Source: Nyssa sinensis
Taxonomy: Eukaryota; Streptophyta; Magnoliopsida; Cornales; Nyssaceae
Length of the DNA: 64,000 bases
NCBI GenBank assembly: GCA_008638375.1
Contig: CM018033.1
Coordinates: forward strand, 16,074,017-16,138,016
Reading direction: 5' to 3'
Part shown: one piece after another, positions 45,279-57,579 of the stretch
Position numbering within the stretch: the first letter of the stretch is position 1
Layout: each line of letters starts with the position of its first letter
The notes under the pieces: generated by a model
Database searches by the model: none
Told to the model about the DNA's origin: nothing
Seen by the model: the letters and a program-made list of their open reading frames with translations, nothing else
Translations under genes and position numbers: made by a program

Positions 45279-47070
45279 GATTTTATTATTTTCTTTAAAA
45301 AATATGCAATCAGTCGTTCTTCTTTTCAGTGCTCAAATTTTTTTGAATGTATCTTTTGTTATTTTGAAATTTCCTTGGAAGAATTATATTTCAAGGTGAT
45401 AGGAACAACATATATTTTACTTATCTTGATTTATCTCCATTTTCTATTTTAATGAAATATGTTTTTTCATGCTTAATTGAGTTTCGACAACTTCCACATT
45501 TAATTTAAGCTTAGTTACCTTATTAGGAAAAATTGATATGTTTAATTTAATTATAATATATTCTGTTTTCATGTTTTAGGTATGTTTATGTTGCAAATTA
45601 GAGCCTTTAATTAGCATTTGCATCATTCATAATTTTATTGTTTGATTTTCTTATTTTTCTTTATTTTATTTTATTTTCTTCTTTGCATTATATGCTATAT
45701 TTTCTTTATGTTTTTGTATCTTACTTCCAAGGAAAATGTGGGCGAAGTATGGAAATTTTCTTTTGGGCAAGTTTCCATTTTTTGCTTGGAGCACTTTAAG
45801 GTAATTGTTATTGCTTGGTTCTGAGGTAAGGTCCATTTACTTTCCTTTCGTTTTTATATTTATGGATTTTAATTTTATTTTTAGGAATAATGTTTTAGGA
45901 ATTTTACTTATGTGATAGGTGGGCTTAGAAAGGCATGTTCTAGGATTTTCAATCATGGTAGCTGCAAAATTGGGTGAATGAGGTACTTTCCTTCTTTGAT
46001 CTCTTCATGCTTACCTTGTATACAGTTGCTAAATGTTTTAACATGCTTTTTCCTTTTATTTTCTTTTTTATATCTTTTTAGTTACTTATTCTGTTTGATG
46101 TAACTGCCATGTATGATGCCCTTATGAATGTGGATCATGGCCAATAGATGGAAGTAAAGGGCCATCATTTGATGTGGTAAGATGGGGTGTTTTAGTGGAA
46201 CACCCGTTCGTATTTTTCAGAGATACTAGCTCATATTCTTATAATATGTGAAACTAGTATGTAGGTCTTATACGCAGAGTGTTACAATAAGAGAATGTTA
46301 GAAAATCTCAATACAGCGAGGTAGGATTAGGGTTTTAATTGCGAGACAATATAAATATGTTGTAACAATGTAACTTTATTTTTTGAATAGTGAAAAAGAT
46401 TGTTGCTCCCGTGAACGTATATACATTACCGAAACACGTAAATTTTTTATGTCGTTTTAATTTTTTTTATATTTTTGAGTTTCACAAAACTGTATTAATG
46501 GCATACTTACAATATTTTAGGAGCATTATAATATAATTTGATGATTTTTTGTGCACATTTGTTTAGGTTTTCTCAATTTTCTTTCCAAAAATCGCAATCG
46601 GTCTTTTCTAATTTTTAGTGATTTTTAGTCTATGAATTTTTTAGAAATTAATTTTCATTATTTTACATATTCCATTGATGGAATTGATATTTAGGATGTT
46701 AATTTGAGCAGGTTCGCATATTTTCATGATTTTTACAAAATTGTCTGCACAATTTGCTCAAATTTGTTCTTCAATGTCTAAACTTGATTTTGGGTAGTTT
46801 TCTTATTTTGAATAATGTTAACTTATTTAGAATTTTTATTGTAATTAGTTTATATTCTGTTTTGTATATTTTATATTTTAGTTCCAGTAGGATTTCAGGA
46901 ACATATTAGAAATATTTTAAATTAATTTGGTGAATTTTCATGTATGGAAGATAGGTTTCAATACTACCTTATTTTTTTATTTTATGACAATTGCAATCTA
47001 TTAGTTTTATTTTCTTTTATTTTTTGGCGCACGAGTTTTTCATATCAAGAGCTCAGGTCTATCTTTAACT
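45279..47070. other. AT-rich DNA with a possible copia LTR remnant
   Basis: Mostly T-rich sequence without genes. Around 46130-46470 there is an LTR-like stretch: gggccatcatttgatgtggt, attagggttttaattgcgag, a TATA-like tataaatatg (46349), then attgttgctcccgtgaacg and cgaaacacgtaaattttt. This order resembles the 3' end of some Ty1/copia LTRs I remember. No termini or TSDs were found. Confidence 0.4.
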
Positions 47071-47299
47071 ATGATTGTAGAGATTTGAAAAAAAAAATTT
47101 AAAATAAAATAAAATAAAATAAAATAAATTAAAATATTTATACGGTAATGCTATATTGCATATACATATATATCTATATATCTATATATATAAAGGGAAA
47201 GTGTCGGCAGCCTTGGGATATGTAGTGTGTAGTATGTGGTGTGTGTTAAACGTGGGTTGTCTCTAAGTCGGTGGAGAAGAGAAAAATAAAGGAGTGGTT

Positions 47300-47302
<3 letters not shown>

Positions 47303-47337
<35 letters not shown>
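47303..47337 (+). repeat. (GA)n tract in LTR H
   Basis: About sixteen ga units roughly 230 bp from the LTR start, the position equivalent to the GA tract of element A. Confidence 0.9.
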
Positions 47338-47339
<2 letters not shown>

Positions 47340-48028
47340 GAAAAAGAGAGAAATTAGAGAGAGGAAATAAGAGGGGCAATGCTCTGTCGGTGAGCCGATC
47401 TCCAGAAAGAAAGAGATGGAGTTTGCTCAGGAAATTTGATAAGAGAGTTGGGGATAAAGAAGGCAACCTCTGGGCAGTGCTTGGTCGCTGGGTTGGAATT
47501 GGAGGTTGGGATCGTTGCGGCTAATCCAATAGCGTCCGAGTTGGAGGTGATCGATGTGTGTAAGTTTGTGTAACGTTGGGGAAAATTGCGGCAAGGTGAG
47601 GCAGGAGGGACGGAAGTGCAACAGCGCTCCAGCAGCAATTTGATGGGTTAAATCCACATTAATTTCATATTTGAAGCAGCAAAGGATGGCTGCTTCAATC
47701 AGTTCAGGCGTTGAGTTTCTTGTACACATGGAGGTTATGGATTGGAAAATTGAGAATCAAATTGGGGGAGATGACCACCGAGTTGGATAGGGCTTCAGTG
47801 AACAGGGACGATGCGTCCAACTGTGGTAAGAAGGCAGAGAGGAGATTGATGCTACAGCAGATCGTTATATGTATATATATGTGTGTAAACGGTGCAGCAG
47901 GTCGCAGTGTGCGTGCGTGGTGGCCAGGTGCTGCGGCTAATCAGGAGCAGGGATAAGTATTTGTTTATAGTTGTATAGCTTGATTTGTTGTGGTTGAATT
48001 AAGGGAGGCACGAAGCAGTAAGAATTTA

Positions 48029-48029
<1 letters not shown>

Positions 48030-48066
<37 letters not shown>
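48030..48066. repeat. (TA)n microsatellite in LTR H
   Basis: About eighteen ta units. Confidence 0.9.
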
Positions 48067-48072
<6 letters not shown>

Positions 48073-48654
48073 TGTGTTGTGTAGCGGGGCAGCAAAAGAG
48101 ATGACATTTTTAGTTGTTTGACTTGTTGGGTTGTGGTTTGAATGGAGGGATTCTGTAGCGGCTGCCTTAGCATTGCTGCCTCTTATGAAGAACAGAGATG
48201 CAGAAGGGGTGAGAGATAAATTGTGCGACTGAACAATGGGTGCAGCAGATCTCTAAGATGTCTAGACAGGTGCAGAAATTGGTCTTGAGAGAACAGGGGA
48301 AGCTGGTACAGGATATTGGGCAGAGGCTTTAGAGTTGAGAAATTGTGGCAGCATGTTTGGAGAAGAAGAGGGCAGCAGAGCAGCAGCTACTATGCGTCAA
48401 CAGCAGCAGCAGCGCACAACAGCAGGGAGAGAGAACAGTGCTCAGCAACAGGGAAGTTTGTTGACCCAGTTGGGCAATATGCATGATTAATTGGAGAGTT
48501 TAATTCAGGAGCTGTGGAGACAAACTAATTTTCTGGTTTCCCTGGAACGCTACCCTCTCATGGTGTTAGCTCTGGAACGGATAATTCCATGACATGAAAC
48601 AGGGAGGCCAATCCAAGTAATTTTCTTGAAAATGGGTGCCCTTCACTTTAGGTA

Positions 48655-49150
48655 CTAGATTTATCAAGGAGTGACGAACCTGGCATTATGCAACCAGTAG
48701 CTGGCTGCCTCCTCAATTTGAAGATTCTCAATTTGAAATGCTACAATTCCATTACTGATGTAGCAATATCAGCTATTGAGGACTCTTGTAGGAATCTTTT
48801 GTGCTTGAATTAGAACCATGTGATATGCTTACTAAGAAGAGTCTTAATTGCCATGGATCATACTGTTTTCTACTTGAGGAGCTTGGCCTGACAGATTGTT
48901 CTGGCGTAAATGACTCAATACTCAATTCTCTGTTTAAATGTTCAAAACTTTTATGCTTAAAATTAGGACTTTGTACAAACATGTTGGACAAGGGATTGGT
49001 TTGGATTGCTTCTAACTGCACAAGCTTTGTGAACTAATTCTATACCGTTGTACGGGAATTGGTAATGAGGGATTAGGTGCTTTATCAAGTGGTTGCAAGA
49101 AGTTGGAAGGGAAAGTTCTTCAATATCTTATGGATGGGATGATAAAGGGA
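48655..49150 (+). pseudogene. Captured fragment of an F-box/LRR-repeat protein gene (FBL3-like)
   Basis: Across two frameshifts the plus strand encodes consecutive leucine-rich repeats of the cysteine-containing plant F-box type: GIMQPVAGCLLNLKILNLKC, then SITDVAISAIEDSCRNLLCL, ELEPCDMLTKKSL, LLEELGLTDCSGVND, LLCLKLGLCTNMLDKGLVWI and LILYRCTGIGNEGLGALSSG. In the family these LRRs form the substrate-binding part of an SCF ubiquitin ligase adaptor. The F-box itself is not present. A stop (TAG, about 48811) and a stop after the ASNCT repeat (about 49035) disable it. No intron is evident in the repeats. The sequence lies wholly inside the TSD-bounded LTR H, so it was carried there or copied in. 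The FBL3-like label is from memory of family sequences. Confidence 0.8.
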
Positions 49151-50646
49151 CAGAATCTGTCAGGATCATAATCTGCTTGAGGGAAAAAGGTTAAAGAAGC
49201 TGATGAAACTGGATTTAAAATGGTTGGCCGACTCGATCAGCCTGCCAGTGTGTTTTCTTCAACTTTCGAACCGTAGACTAAAGATTAACCTGGTTGATTG
49301 GACTGCATAGTGGACACAGCTTTGTAGGGTTGTGACCAACCCTATCAGGTATGGTACTTTACTAAGTAAGGAATATGATTAAATTAGGATTGAATGTTCA
49401 TATTGATTAAATGATTCTTGTGCTTATTTGCTGATAGAAGATCACATAGGAATTATTGCTTCTTTGAGTTGATTGTTATGTGCTTACGTGTTCTTTAAGC
49501 TTATTTGAGAATTGTGATTTATTTCTTGAGTTGTCATCATATGTGATTTCTGTTCTAGAAGGATTGTTGATGTTGTGACATGTGGATTGTATAAGTATTG
49601 AGATTGATTGTGCATGATGCGTATATTTGTGGATGAAGTCTTATGATTCAGATGTTATTGTTATTTTTAAGAGGACAATATTGTTTAAATGGCATGCTTT
49701 ATGCATAGGTGAAATGTTTTAATTGAGATTGCGATATTGCATGATGGAATCATGGCATATTGGTATAGGGTGATTCCTTGAAAGCATAGTGTGGGTCAGC
49801 ACGAGGTGCGAGTGCATTATGAGGGCGTAGGTCCTGTGGTGAAAAACCCAAAATTCGACCGTTGGTACTCCATTCCATCGGGGGCGCACCGAAAAGGAGA
49901 CATACGTGGCGGTACTCATGCCAGCGGGGAAGGACCGTATCATGAGACATGGGTGTGACATTGAGATGCATGGGTGTGTCACGCATATTGCCTGTGCATT
50001 GTGTTGATGAATTTGTGAATGTGATATAAGGTTTTTATACAGATGTGGTTTGTACATTGCCATCATATTGTATGCATGATTAGGGAGGCATGTAGATATA
50101 CATGTACACTTGCACATGCCACGTCTTAATTTTGTTCCTTGCATTAGTATTGTATCATACTAGCATGTTGGCGCTGACCCATTCGTGGGAACTATATTTC
50201 AAATGACATTCCCGACACCTGAGGCTTGAGGAAGTCTAGCCGAATGGAGGAGACTTGACTGTAGATGGATATTTGGCCCGAGAGGCATGTTTTGTGATGT
50301 ACGGGCTTAAGCCCAATGACATATATGTTGTATCATGGTTGTATATTGTCGGTTGTATAAGTAGGCAATGTATATTTAACTTTGATAAAGTTGTGGCCAT
50401 CGAGTGAGGATGGATTGTGATGTGTTTGTATATATATGATGTATTGTGTTTATCAGGGGGAAAAAGGCTCGAAAAACAAAGGAGGTTCTGCCGAAATTTT
50501 TTTAAAACAGGAATTTATGTAGGCTTGTATCTATATTAGTTAAATTGTTATTTATTTATTTATTCGTCTATCTATTTATTTTCTTTATTTCCTTCGTTTT
50601 AGTCGCGTCCTCGGGTTCGGTCGGGAATTCGGGGCGTGACAATGAT

Positions 50647-50859
50647 ATGGTATGGAAAAACACCTAGAGAAACAAAAATCATGAGCCACATTTCCTCTAT
50701 TATGAAAGATTGAAATATTCCAATTATCAACAACCTCTCCATACTTAAATACTAAGGCTCCGTTTGAGAGAGTGGTTTCAAAGTAAAATAAAGCGTTTGT
50801 ATCAAAAGTTTCTAAGAGGATATTCCTCTTGGGGAAGCTATTTTTGTCCACTCACCACT
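50647..50859. other. Short unassigned spacer between LTRs H and F
   Basis: About 0.2 kb of AT-rich DNA with the phrase ggctccgtttgagagagtgg; no gene or defined element is seen. Confidence 0.5.
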
Positions 50860-50864
50860 GGGCC

Positions 50865-53761
50865 TGTCACGCCCCGAATTTTCACAAACCCGGAGAGTGA
50901 GTGAAATGAGATAAGAAAAGTAAAGTAAAGGTCATTAAGGTGAATTTAATTAAGTATGCATTCATTCCCCCATGTTTCTCCAAAATTATAAGTGAAGGCT
51001 TGACACTTAACTTAACCAAGATGGCCTCCTAATATTACTCAAACATTCCTCCCAATCAATAGTTAAAATAATTTAAGTCATGTTCAAAGGTGGCTTCTAA
51101 AATGGCCCTAAAACATTTCTAAAAATGTCTTGGAATAATGGCTCAAAGGGTTCCCAAATACCCTATTGCATGGGCCAAAAATAGGCCAAAGAAATCCACC
51201 CAAAAATGGTCTAAGGGAGTGGCCAAGCATGGCCTTGAATTATAACTAAAAGTGTCCCAAAAAAAATACCCAACATGGCTTGATGTAATGGCCAAAAGTG
51301 GCTCAAAATGGTAGTCAAACATGGCCCAAAGGTTGACCAAACATGGCCTAATATGGTGTCCAAATATAACTCAAAAAGGTGACCCAAAGGTGAGTGTCAT
51401 GTGGCTGTTAAGGTTGGTGCACGCGGGCCGGACAGCAGGTAGCAGTAGGCAAGACAGCAAGCAAGGCAGTGGGCGCAGCAAGGCGCACATGCAAGCGCGG
51501 CACGCACGGGGCTGCGGGCTGGCGCCCGGCAGGGGCTGTTCTGGGTTGGTTTTACTATATTGACTACAAGCTATTTTTTTTTATTTTTTGCAGAAACACT
51601 GTAGTAACAGTGTATTTACTACAAGCAAATTTCTCTGTCTGTTGCTCTAAATTTTCTCCATTTTGTGACCTTTTTTCCCAAGTTTTGAAAGCCTCTTTTC
51701 CCCCATTTTTGGCCTATTCCTTCAAGGTTTCTAACCCGTCATTTTGAGCACTTTTCTCACCTATTTACAAGGTGTTTTACACACTTAACCAATTCCTTAA
51801 TTTTTCCAAAATTTCAACATAGCCCCCTTTGTTTTCTAAGCCTTTTTCTCACCTAATGTTCACAATATTTCATGTAATTAAGGACTCATATATTCTATCC
51901 TCATCCAATAGCCACAATCTCATACAAGTTTAATATACATCATTTAATTATACAATTCTCCACACATGCACATATGCTTGAACTTTAAAAATCACGTTAT
52001 CGTACTTATTACAACATACACGGTCCTTTCCATTCTTTTTAAAATACACAATTTTTCTACAATACCATTTCATATGGTCTAAGGCTTATGCCCTTTTTAC
52101 AACATCAAAATATAATGCCCCGGGGGCCAAATCTTCTTTTTGGTCCATTTTCCTTCATTTCTCCAAGACTTTAACAAAGTCTCATGTGCTAGGAGTGTCA
52201 TCTGTAATCTGATATCCCACGGATGGGTCAACTCAACTGCTGGTATAACACAATGATAATGCTAGGAACAAATTAAAGGCGTGGCATGTGCAAGTGTGCA
52301 TTTTAAAGCTATGCGTACCCCTCCTCCATTCATTAATGCAATGCAAAAGTGATATGCATGACACACACATGCAAACTCTATACCACACCCATGTCTTGTT
52401 TACGGATTGCTCCCGATGGATCTGAGTACTAACACCCGTTTACGGATTGCTGCCATTGGATCTGGGTACCAATGCAATGGCTAATTTTAGGTTTTTCACC
52501 ACAGGATCTACACCCTCATAATGTATAGCACCAAGTGCTCAACCCACACCATGTTTCTAAGAAATCACAATATGCCAAAATGCCATGATTTTATTATGCA
52601 ACTTCAATGAGACAATTCATTATATACATGGTGTTCACCTCAAGTCATGCATTTTTCCCAACATAAATCATAACTTCAAATCCCTAAACTTCATTTACAT
52701 GAACATAAGCTATAAACTATCCATTTCAACACATACTCAAGCCACATTTTCACAATCTCACTAATTCACAAAAAACATATATTTTCATAAAGCACCAATG
52801 CATCAAACCATCACATCTTCCAAAACAAAAGATGTATCAACATGAGTATAAGCTAAAATATAATAATCCATACACATAGGCAAGATACATCTTTATTATA
52901 GCAACAAATCATCAACTAACTCAAAGAACACACAAGCACCCAAGCTACCAACTTTAAGTTTTCAAAGTTACTACCTCCCAAGTGATTTCCTAACATCAAG
53001 TATACACCTTAAACACTCAAATAACATATAGAAAGGTAAGAAAACTCAAATCTATTCCTAACTTAGCAAGGTATCATACCTAGAATGGTTTTTCTCAAAC
53101 CGAGGAAGTTGTGCTTGCTGCATAGCCAAATTTTTTAGTGAGAATATAGGTCTTGATGAGAGGAACAACTTCCTAGAAGGAAGCCTCGCAAGAATCCCGG
53201 CCTAAGGGTGTGTTTCGGTGGCTTGAAGCTTGGAGAGCTTAGGGCTTTTTTTCACCTTTTCACCATGAACGTGTGCTGCTCTGATTTTCAAACCAAATTG
53301 TGATAAAAATACACTATGGGGCTGTATTTATAGTGGAGGGGCAAAGGTGAAAAATGACCCTTTTGCCCTTAATGAATCCGAGATCCCGTTACACTACAAC
53401 CCGTTCCGAAACACCTCAATTCGATATTTTGTTTTAGCCAAAGTTCTTAAAATCATTTTAAATAAAAATTTACAAAAAAATAAATTTTCGCCTGTGGCCG
53501 GGTTTGGCCGAATCCACCCGGGCCACCCGGATGCCCTTTTGGTCCAATTTTTGAAACTACCTCCGAATATGTTCAAATTTTTATAGGATGTGTATTTTAA
53601 CATTATAAGCATGTTTCTCTTCTATGAGATACTCAAAATATGCTTCTAAATATGACTTATGTCCAAATGATGCATGTTTAGCGCCCTACCAGCAAACAAT
53701 GCATGAATAGTGCCCTATCGGCAAAAACGAAAAATTTATCCTCAATTTTCAGGTCTCTACA
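50865..53761 (-). mobile_element. Gypsy-like solo LTR F
   Basis: It reads TGTCACGCCCCGAATTTTCA...TTTTCAGGTCTCTACA with perfect TSDs GGGCC (50860-50864 and 53762-53766), 2897 bp. It is in minus orientation. From the 3' side it has tggcc-word repeats (51070-51370), a GC-rich island (51470-51545), the conserved catgccac/accctcataatg blocks (52280-52530), the aaggtatcatacc block (about 53069), a TATA box (53326-53332) and a cccgggccacccgg block (about 53516). It is the inverted partner of G. Confidence 0.92.
53326..53332 (-). promoter_or_regulatory. TATA box of LTR F
   Basis: The minus strand reads ccactataaataca, nearly the same as cactataaatacc in LTR G, at a similar distance (about 435-445 bp) from the LTR start. 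Confidence 0.6.
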
Positions 53762-53766
53762 GGGCC

Positions 53767-54333
53767 AAACAGCCACTAAATGCATCAATGTCTTGTAGCA
53801 CTAACCAGATAATAACACAAATGATGATTCATGCTTTTATGTTGAAAGTCAAACTCTTTGAATCTGAAATTGTCTTTTTCTTTATAAATTATTTTTTTTC
53901 CATTGTGAATTTGATTTGTATCGATCTTCATTCAATTTTTTTTTGGATTCACGTTCTCAAATCATATGAATTGAGTTTATGATTTTATGTATGATGTTTT
54001 GTGTAGGTGTCCAAATTTTTTGCACCGTAACTAAGAATAGGATTGATTTAATTTGTGATTTTTCAATTACCTTGTAGAGGGACTTCTTATAGGGGGAGCC
54101 CAAGAAGGTGTGTTGCATGTAGAAAAATATTTTCGCTATCAAATGAGATATTTGGTTTTTTTTAGTAAGTAAATGAGTTATCTGGTTATTTATTCAGATG
54201 TCATATCTACCTTCTTTCTTTTCATAATGATTTGGAGTGTATAAATGATAATAGTGATCTTGTTTGCAACCTCATCTCGATCATGATGAATTGAGGACCT
54301 CTGATCTCATCAAAATGGATTCACCTGATCTTG
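53767..54333. other. Spacer between inverted LTRs F and G
   Basis: About 0.57 kb of T-rich DNA without a supported gene. It separates two related LTRs in opposite orientation. Confidence 0.5.
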
Positions 54334-54783
54334 ATCATTGTAGAGATCTAAAAAATGAGGAAAATTTTTTCATTTTTTTCGGTAAGACATTTCGCATGCA
54401 TAGTTTTGTCGGCTTTATCGGTAAAGTATTTTTTTTACATTATCTCACCGAATGACACGTTTAGAAGCATATTTGGAGTGTATCATAGAAAAGAAATATG
54501 CTTAGAATATTTTGAGGTAACCGCTGTACAAATTTGAGCCAAAACAAAAACAGTTTTCGAAATTAGACAAAAAGGGCACCCGGGTGGCCCGGGTGGAAAC
54601 GGCCAAACCCGACCTCGGAAGAAAATGTTTTCTTCTGGAAGTTTTCATTTAAAATAATTTTATGAACATTGGCGAAAACGAAATTTCGAATTGAAGCGTT
54701 TAGGAACGGTTTGAAGAGTAACGGTGTTGAAGAGCTCATTAAGGGCAAAATGGTCATTTGCCCTTACCCCTTTGGTCCCTCAC

Positions 54784-54790
54784 TATAAAT
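54784..54790 (+). promoter_or_regulatory. TATA box of LTR G
   Basis: cactataaatacc lies about 445 bp into the LTR and some 65 bp before the (GA)n tract. It is conserved in F, which supports a core promoter with transcription starting near the GA tract. Confidence 0.6.
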
Positions 54791-54849
54791 ACCACTCATA
54801 GAGGGCTGGAGATACAGAAATCATTCTGTATCTTCAGCAGCCCACGTTC

Positions 54850-54850
<1 letters not shown>

Positions 54851-54881
<31 letters not shown>
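54851..54881 (+). repeat. (GA)n tract in LTR G
   Basis: About fifteen ga units just downstream of the TATA box. Confidence 0.9.
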
Positions 54882-54884
<3 letters not shown>

Positions 54885-57213
54885 CCCTAAAATCTCCAAA
54901 TTTCAAGCCTTCGAAACACGCTTTTCAAGTGGGATTTTGGCCGAGCTTCCTTCTGAGAAATTCTTCATCTCATCGAGACCTGTATCCTCGAGAAACAGTT
55001 TGGCCATCCAGCAAAAAAAGCCTTCCCAGTTTGAGAAAAATTGATTTTAGGTATGGTTTCTTGCTAAGCTAGGAATAGATTTAGTTTTTCTTGCTTTGCT
55101 ACATGTTAATTGAGCTGTGTAGATGTTTAACTAATGCTAGGAAGTTATCTAGGTGGTGTTGATTTGAATTATTTAGAGTTGGAACTTTAGGGGTTTGAAT
55201 ATCCTTTAGTTTAATTGATGTTTTGTTGTCTTGTAAATGATGTATCTTGCCCTTGTATTAGACTGCTGTATTTATGTGATATTTACTTGACATCTTGGAA
55301 GGGAATTGGTTGTGTAATGTATTAGTCTTTTATGAAATTTTAGTGACCTTGTGAAATTTAGTTTATTCTTTGTGGTTGGTGAAATTGTGATATTGTGGCT
55401 TGAGAAAAAAATGTGTTGAGGTGTGTGGTTATGACATATGTTATGTGAAGCATGTTATGGGAATTTAAAGTTATGAATTTTATGGAGTTTAATGCATGAC
55501 TTGAAAAGGGACACCATGTGTTGGACCATTTGTCACATTGAACTTGCATGATGAAATCATGGCATCTTGGCATGATGTGATTCCTTGGAAACATGGTGTG
55601 GGTGAGCACGTGGTGCTGGACATTATGAGGGTGTAGATCCTGTGGTGAAAAACCTAAAATTCGACCGTTGGTACTCCTTTCCATCGGGGACATACCGAAA
55701 ATGAGACATACGAGGCGGTACTCATGCCAGCAGGGAAGGACCGTATCATGAGACATGGGTGTGGCATAGAGTTTGCATGTGTGAGTCACGTATAGTGTAT
55801 TTTCATTGCATTGAACAATGGGAGGGGAAAGTATAGCTTGAAAATGTACACTTGCACATGCCATGTCCTAAATTTGTTGCTAGTATTAGTGAGTTATCAT
55901 ACCAGCAGTTGAGCTGACCCATTCGTGGGCAATATATTTTCAGATGAGGCCCCGGGCACTTGAGACTTGTTTAAGTCTTGAAGGACGGGAAGACATGGAC
56001 TATATTAAAGATTTGGCCCTTGGGACACTTTTTGGAATGTATGGGCATAAGCCCAATTTGTTGTCTTTACTTTTGAGAAATGCATGGACTTAAGCAAATT
56101 GTAACTTTAGGCCTTAGGCCATTTTGAAAATATATGAGTTGAAACTCAAATGAATGCATGATGTTTTATTTAAATGTGTACTAGAGGCTGCTTGATATTT
56201 GGGAGTTAAATGTGTATTATATGGATGTGTTGGAAATGGAGAATGTAGGTTTAATTGGATGGATTTGTGGCCACCGAGTGAGGGTGGATTGTTGATGAAT
56301 TTATGTTCATATATCTTGTGAAAATTAGGTGAGAAAACACTTAAAGAAACAAAGGAAACTATGTCCAAATTTTGGTAAATTAAAGTGAGAAATTAAGCAT
56401 GAAAAACACCCTTGAAATGGGTGAGAAAAATGCGTAAAATGGGGGCTTAGAAGCTAGGGAATTTGGGCTAAAAATGGGCTTGAAAAACTTGGAGAAAAAT
56501 TCAAAAATTGGAAAAATAGGTTGCAGCCATGAACAGTAAATTTTCAGAAAATTAGACAACCAGAAAAGTAGCTTGCAGTTGTTACAGTGCCTGACCAACC
56601 CCGAGCCGCCCGCGCGCCTGTGCGCCGCGCGCTGCCTGCCCCCGCGCACCCTGCTGCGTGTTGCCCTGCTGTCCCACCTGCAGTGACAACCTGCTGTCCA
56701 GCCCTGTTTCACCACCCTTTTGGCTATCTTTTTGAGCCATTTTTAGGACACCTTTTGGGCTATATTTGGATACTATTTTGAGCCATGTTTGGCCAATTTT
56801 TGGGACATGTTTGGGCCCCCTTTTGGGCTGTTTTAGAGACCTATTTGGGCCATGTTTTGGCCATATTATGACCTAGATTTCAAGGCCATGTTTAGCCATC
56901 CACTAGGGCTAACTTTAGGCTGATATTTGGCCATCTTTTGACTATGTCCTAGGACATTTTGGGGTCATCCGAGACATTACTTTAGGGGGATTTTTGGGGA
57001 TACTTTAAGGCTATTTTATGGACCATTTTTAAACATGATTTAAATTGATTGGAGCATTAATTAGGACAAGCATTTAATTTTAATCTTGGGGAAAAATTTG
57101 AAAAATAATAAGGAATATTTCACTTAAATTTACTGAATTGACATTTCTTTTCTTTTCTTTTATTTCATTCAGTCGCTCCCCGGGTTCGTGGAAATTCATG
57201 GCGTGACAATCAT

Positions 57214-57570
57214 GATGGAATTGGAGTGCTGATCGATGATGGTATGCCACATGTGAGTGTTGGGTATTGCACATTACAAATGTGTTAATGATGACGTTGG
57301 TTATTGGAGAGGGACGATTTGTGGGTTTTGCACACATGGTTGTGTTATAAGTGACTAGATGAGGATATTGGAAATAGTGTTAACCAAAATATTGTTTTCC
57401 TCAAATAGTTAGATTTCATTATTTTGATAAAATAGTGAAATTTGATTGCTTCACTATAAGTGAAATATCTATTCTTATAATGTTTTTTTTTTTTTTTTTT
57501 TGTGTCAAGTTTATTATGTTAACAAAAGAAAATTTAATGGTAACTTTGGATTTTTATACTTTAATCATTA
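57214..57570. other. Unassigned spacer
   Basis: AT-rich, with a poly-T run at about 57483-57502. A short frame (…DHDGIGVLIDDGMPHVS…) would be continuous with the sequence left of LTR G once G is removed, but it is under 60 residues and is not recognised. Confidence 0.4.
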
Positions 57571-57579
57571 TCTCCCTTT

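Larger units (their letters stand above)
47076..50641 (+). mobile_element. Gypsy-like solo LTR H carrying a captured gene fragment
   Basis: It starts TGTAGAGATTTGAAAAA and ends ATTCGGGGCGTGACA with perfect TSDs ATGAT (47071-47075 and 50642-50646), 3566 bp. The 3' portion from about 49340 has the conserved blocks of A and B: ggtatggtactttactaag, gtgattccttgaaagcat, cattatgagggcgtagg and acttgcacatgccacg. The promoter side has a (GA)n tract (47303-47337) and (TA)n (48030-48066). The middle (about 48655-49150) is derived from an F-box/LRR gene, and the GGACTC module expected there is absent. Confidence 0.9.
54339..57208 (+). mobile_element. Gypsy-like solo LTR G
   Basis: It reads TGTAGAGATCTAAAAAATG...AAATTCATGGCGTGACA with perfect TSDs ATCAT (54334-54338 and 57209-57213), 2870 bp. 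In order it has a cccgggtggcccgggtgg block (about 54579), a TATA box (54784-54790), a (GA)n tract (54851-54881), the aggtatggtttcttgctaag block (about 55049), the cattatgagggtgtagatcc and cacttgcacatgcca blocks, a GC-rich island (56595-56665) and tggcc-word repeats (56710-56960). It is homologous to F along its full length. Confidence 0.92.

Noticed and set aside
55358..55864. 168-residue minus-strand frame, with relatives at 49719-50144 and 14657-14881
   Set aside because: It recurs because it covers the conserved 3' half of related LTRs; the reading is antisense to the LTR and not conserved in frame between copies.
54262..57285. Short frame continuous across the G insertion site
   Set aside because: Under 60 residues, no recognised homology, no start or splice evidence.
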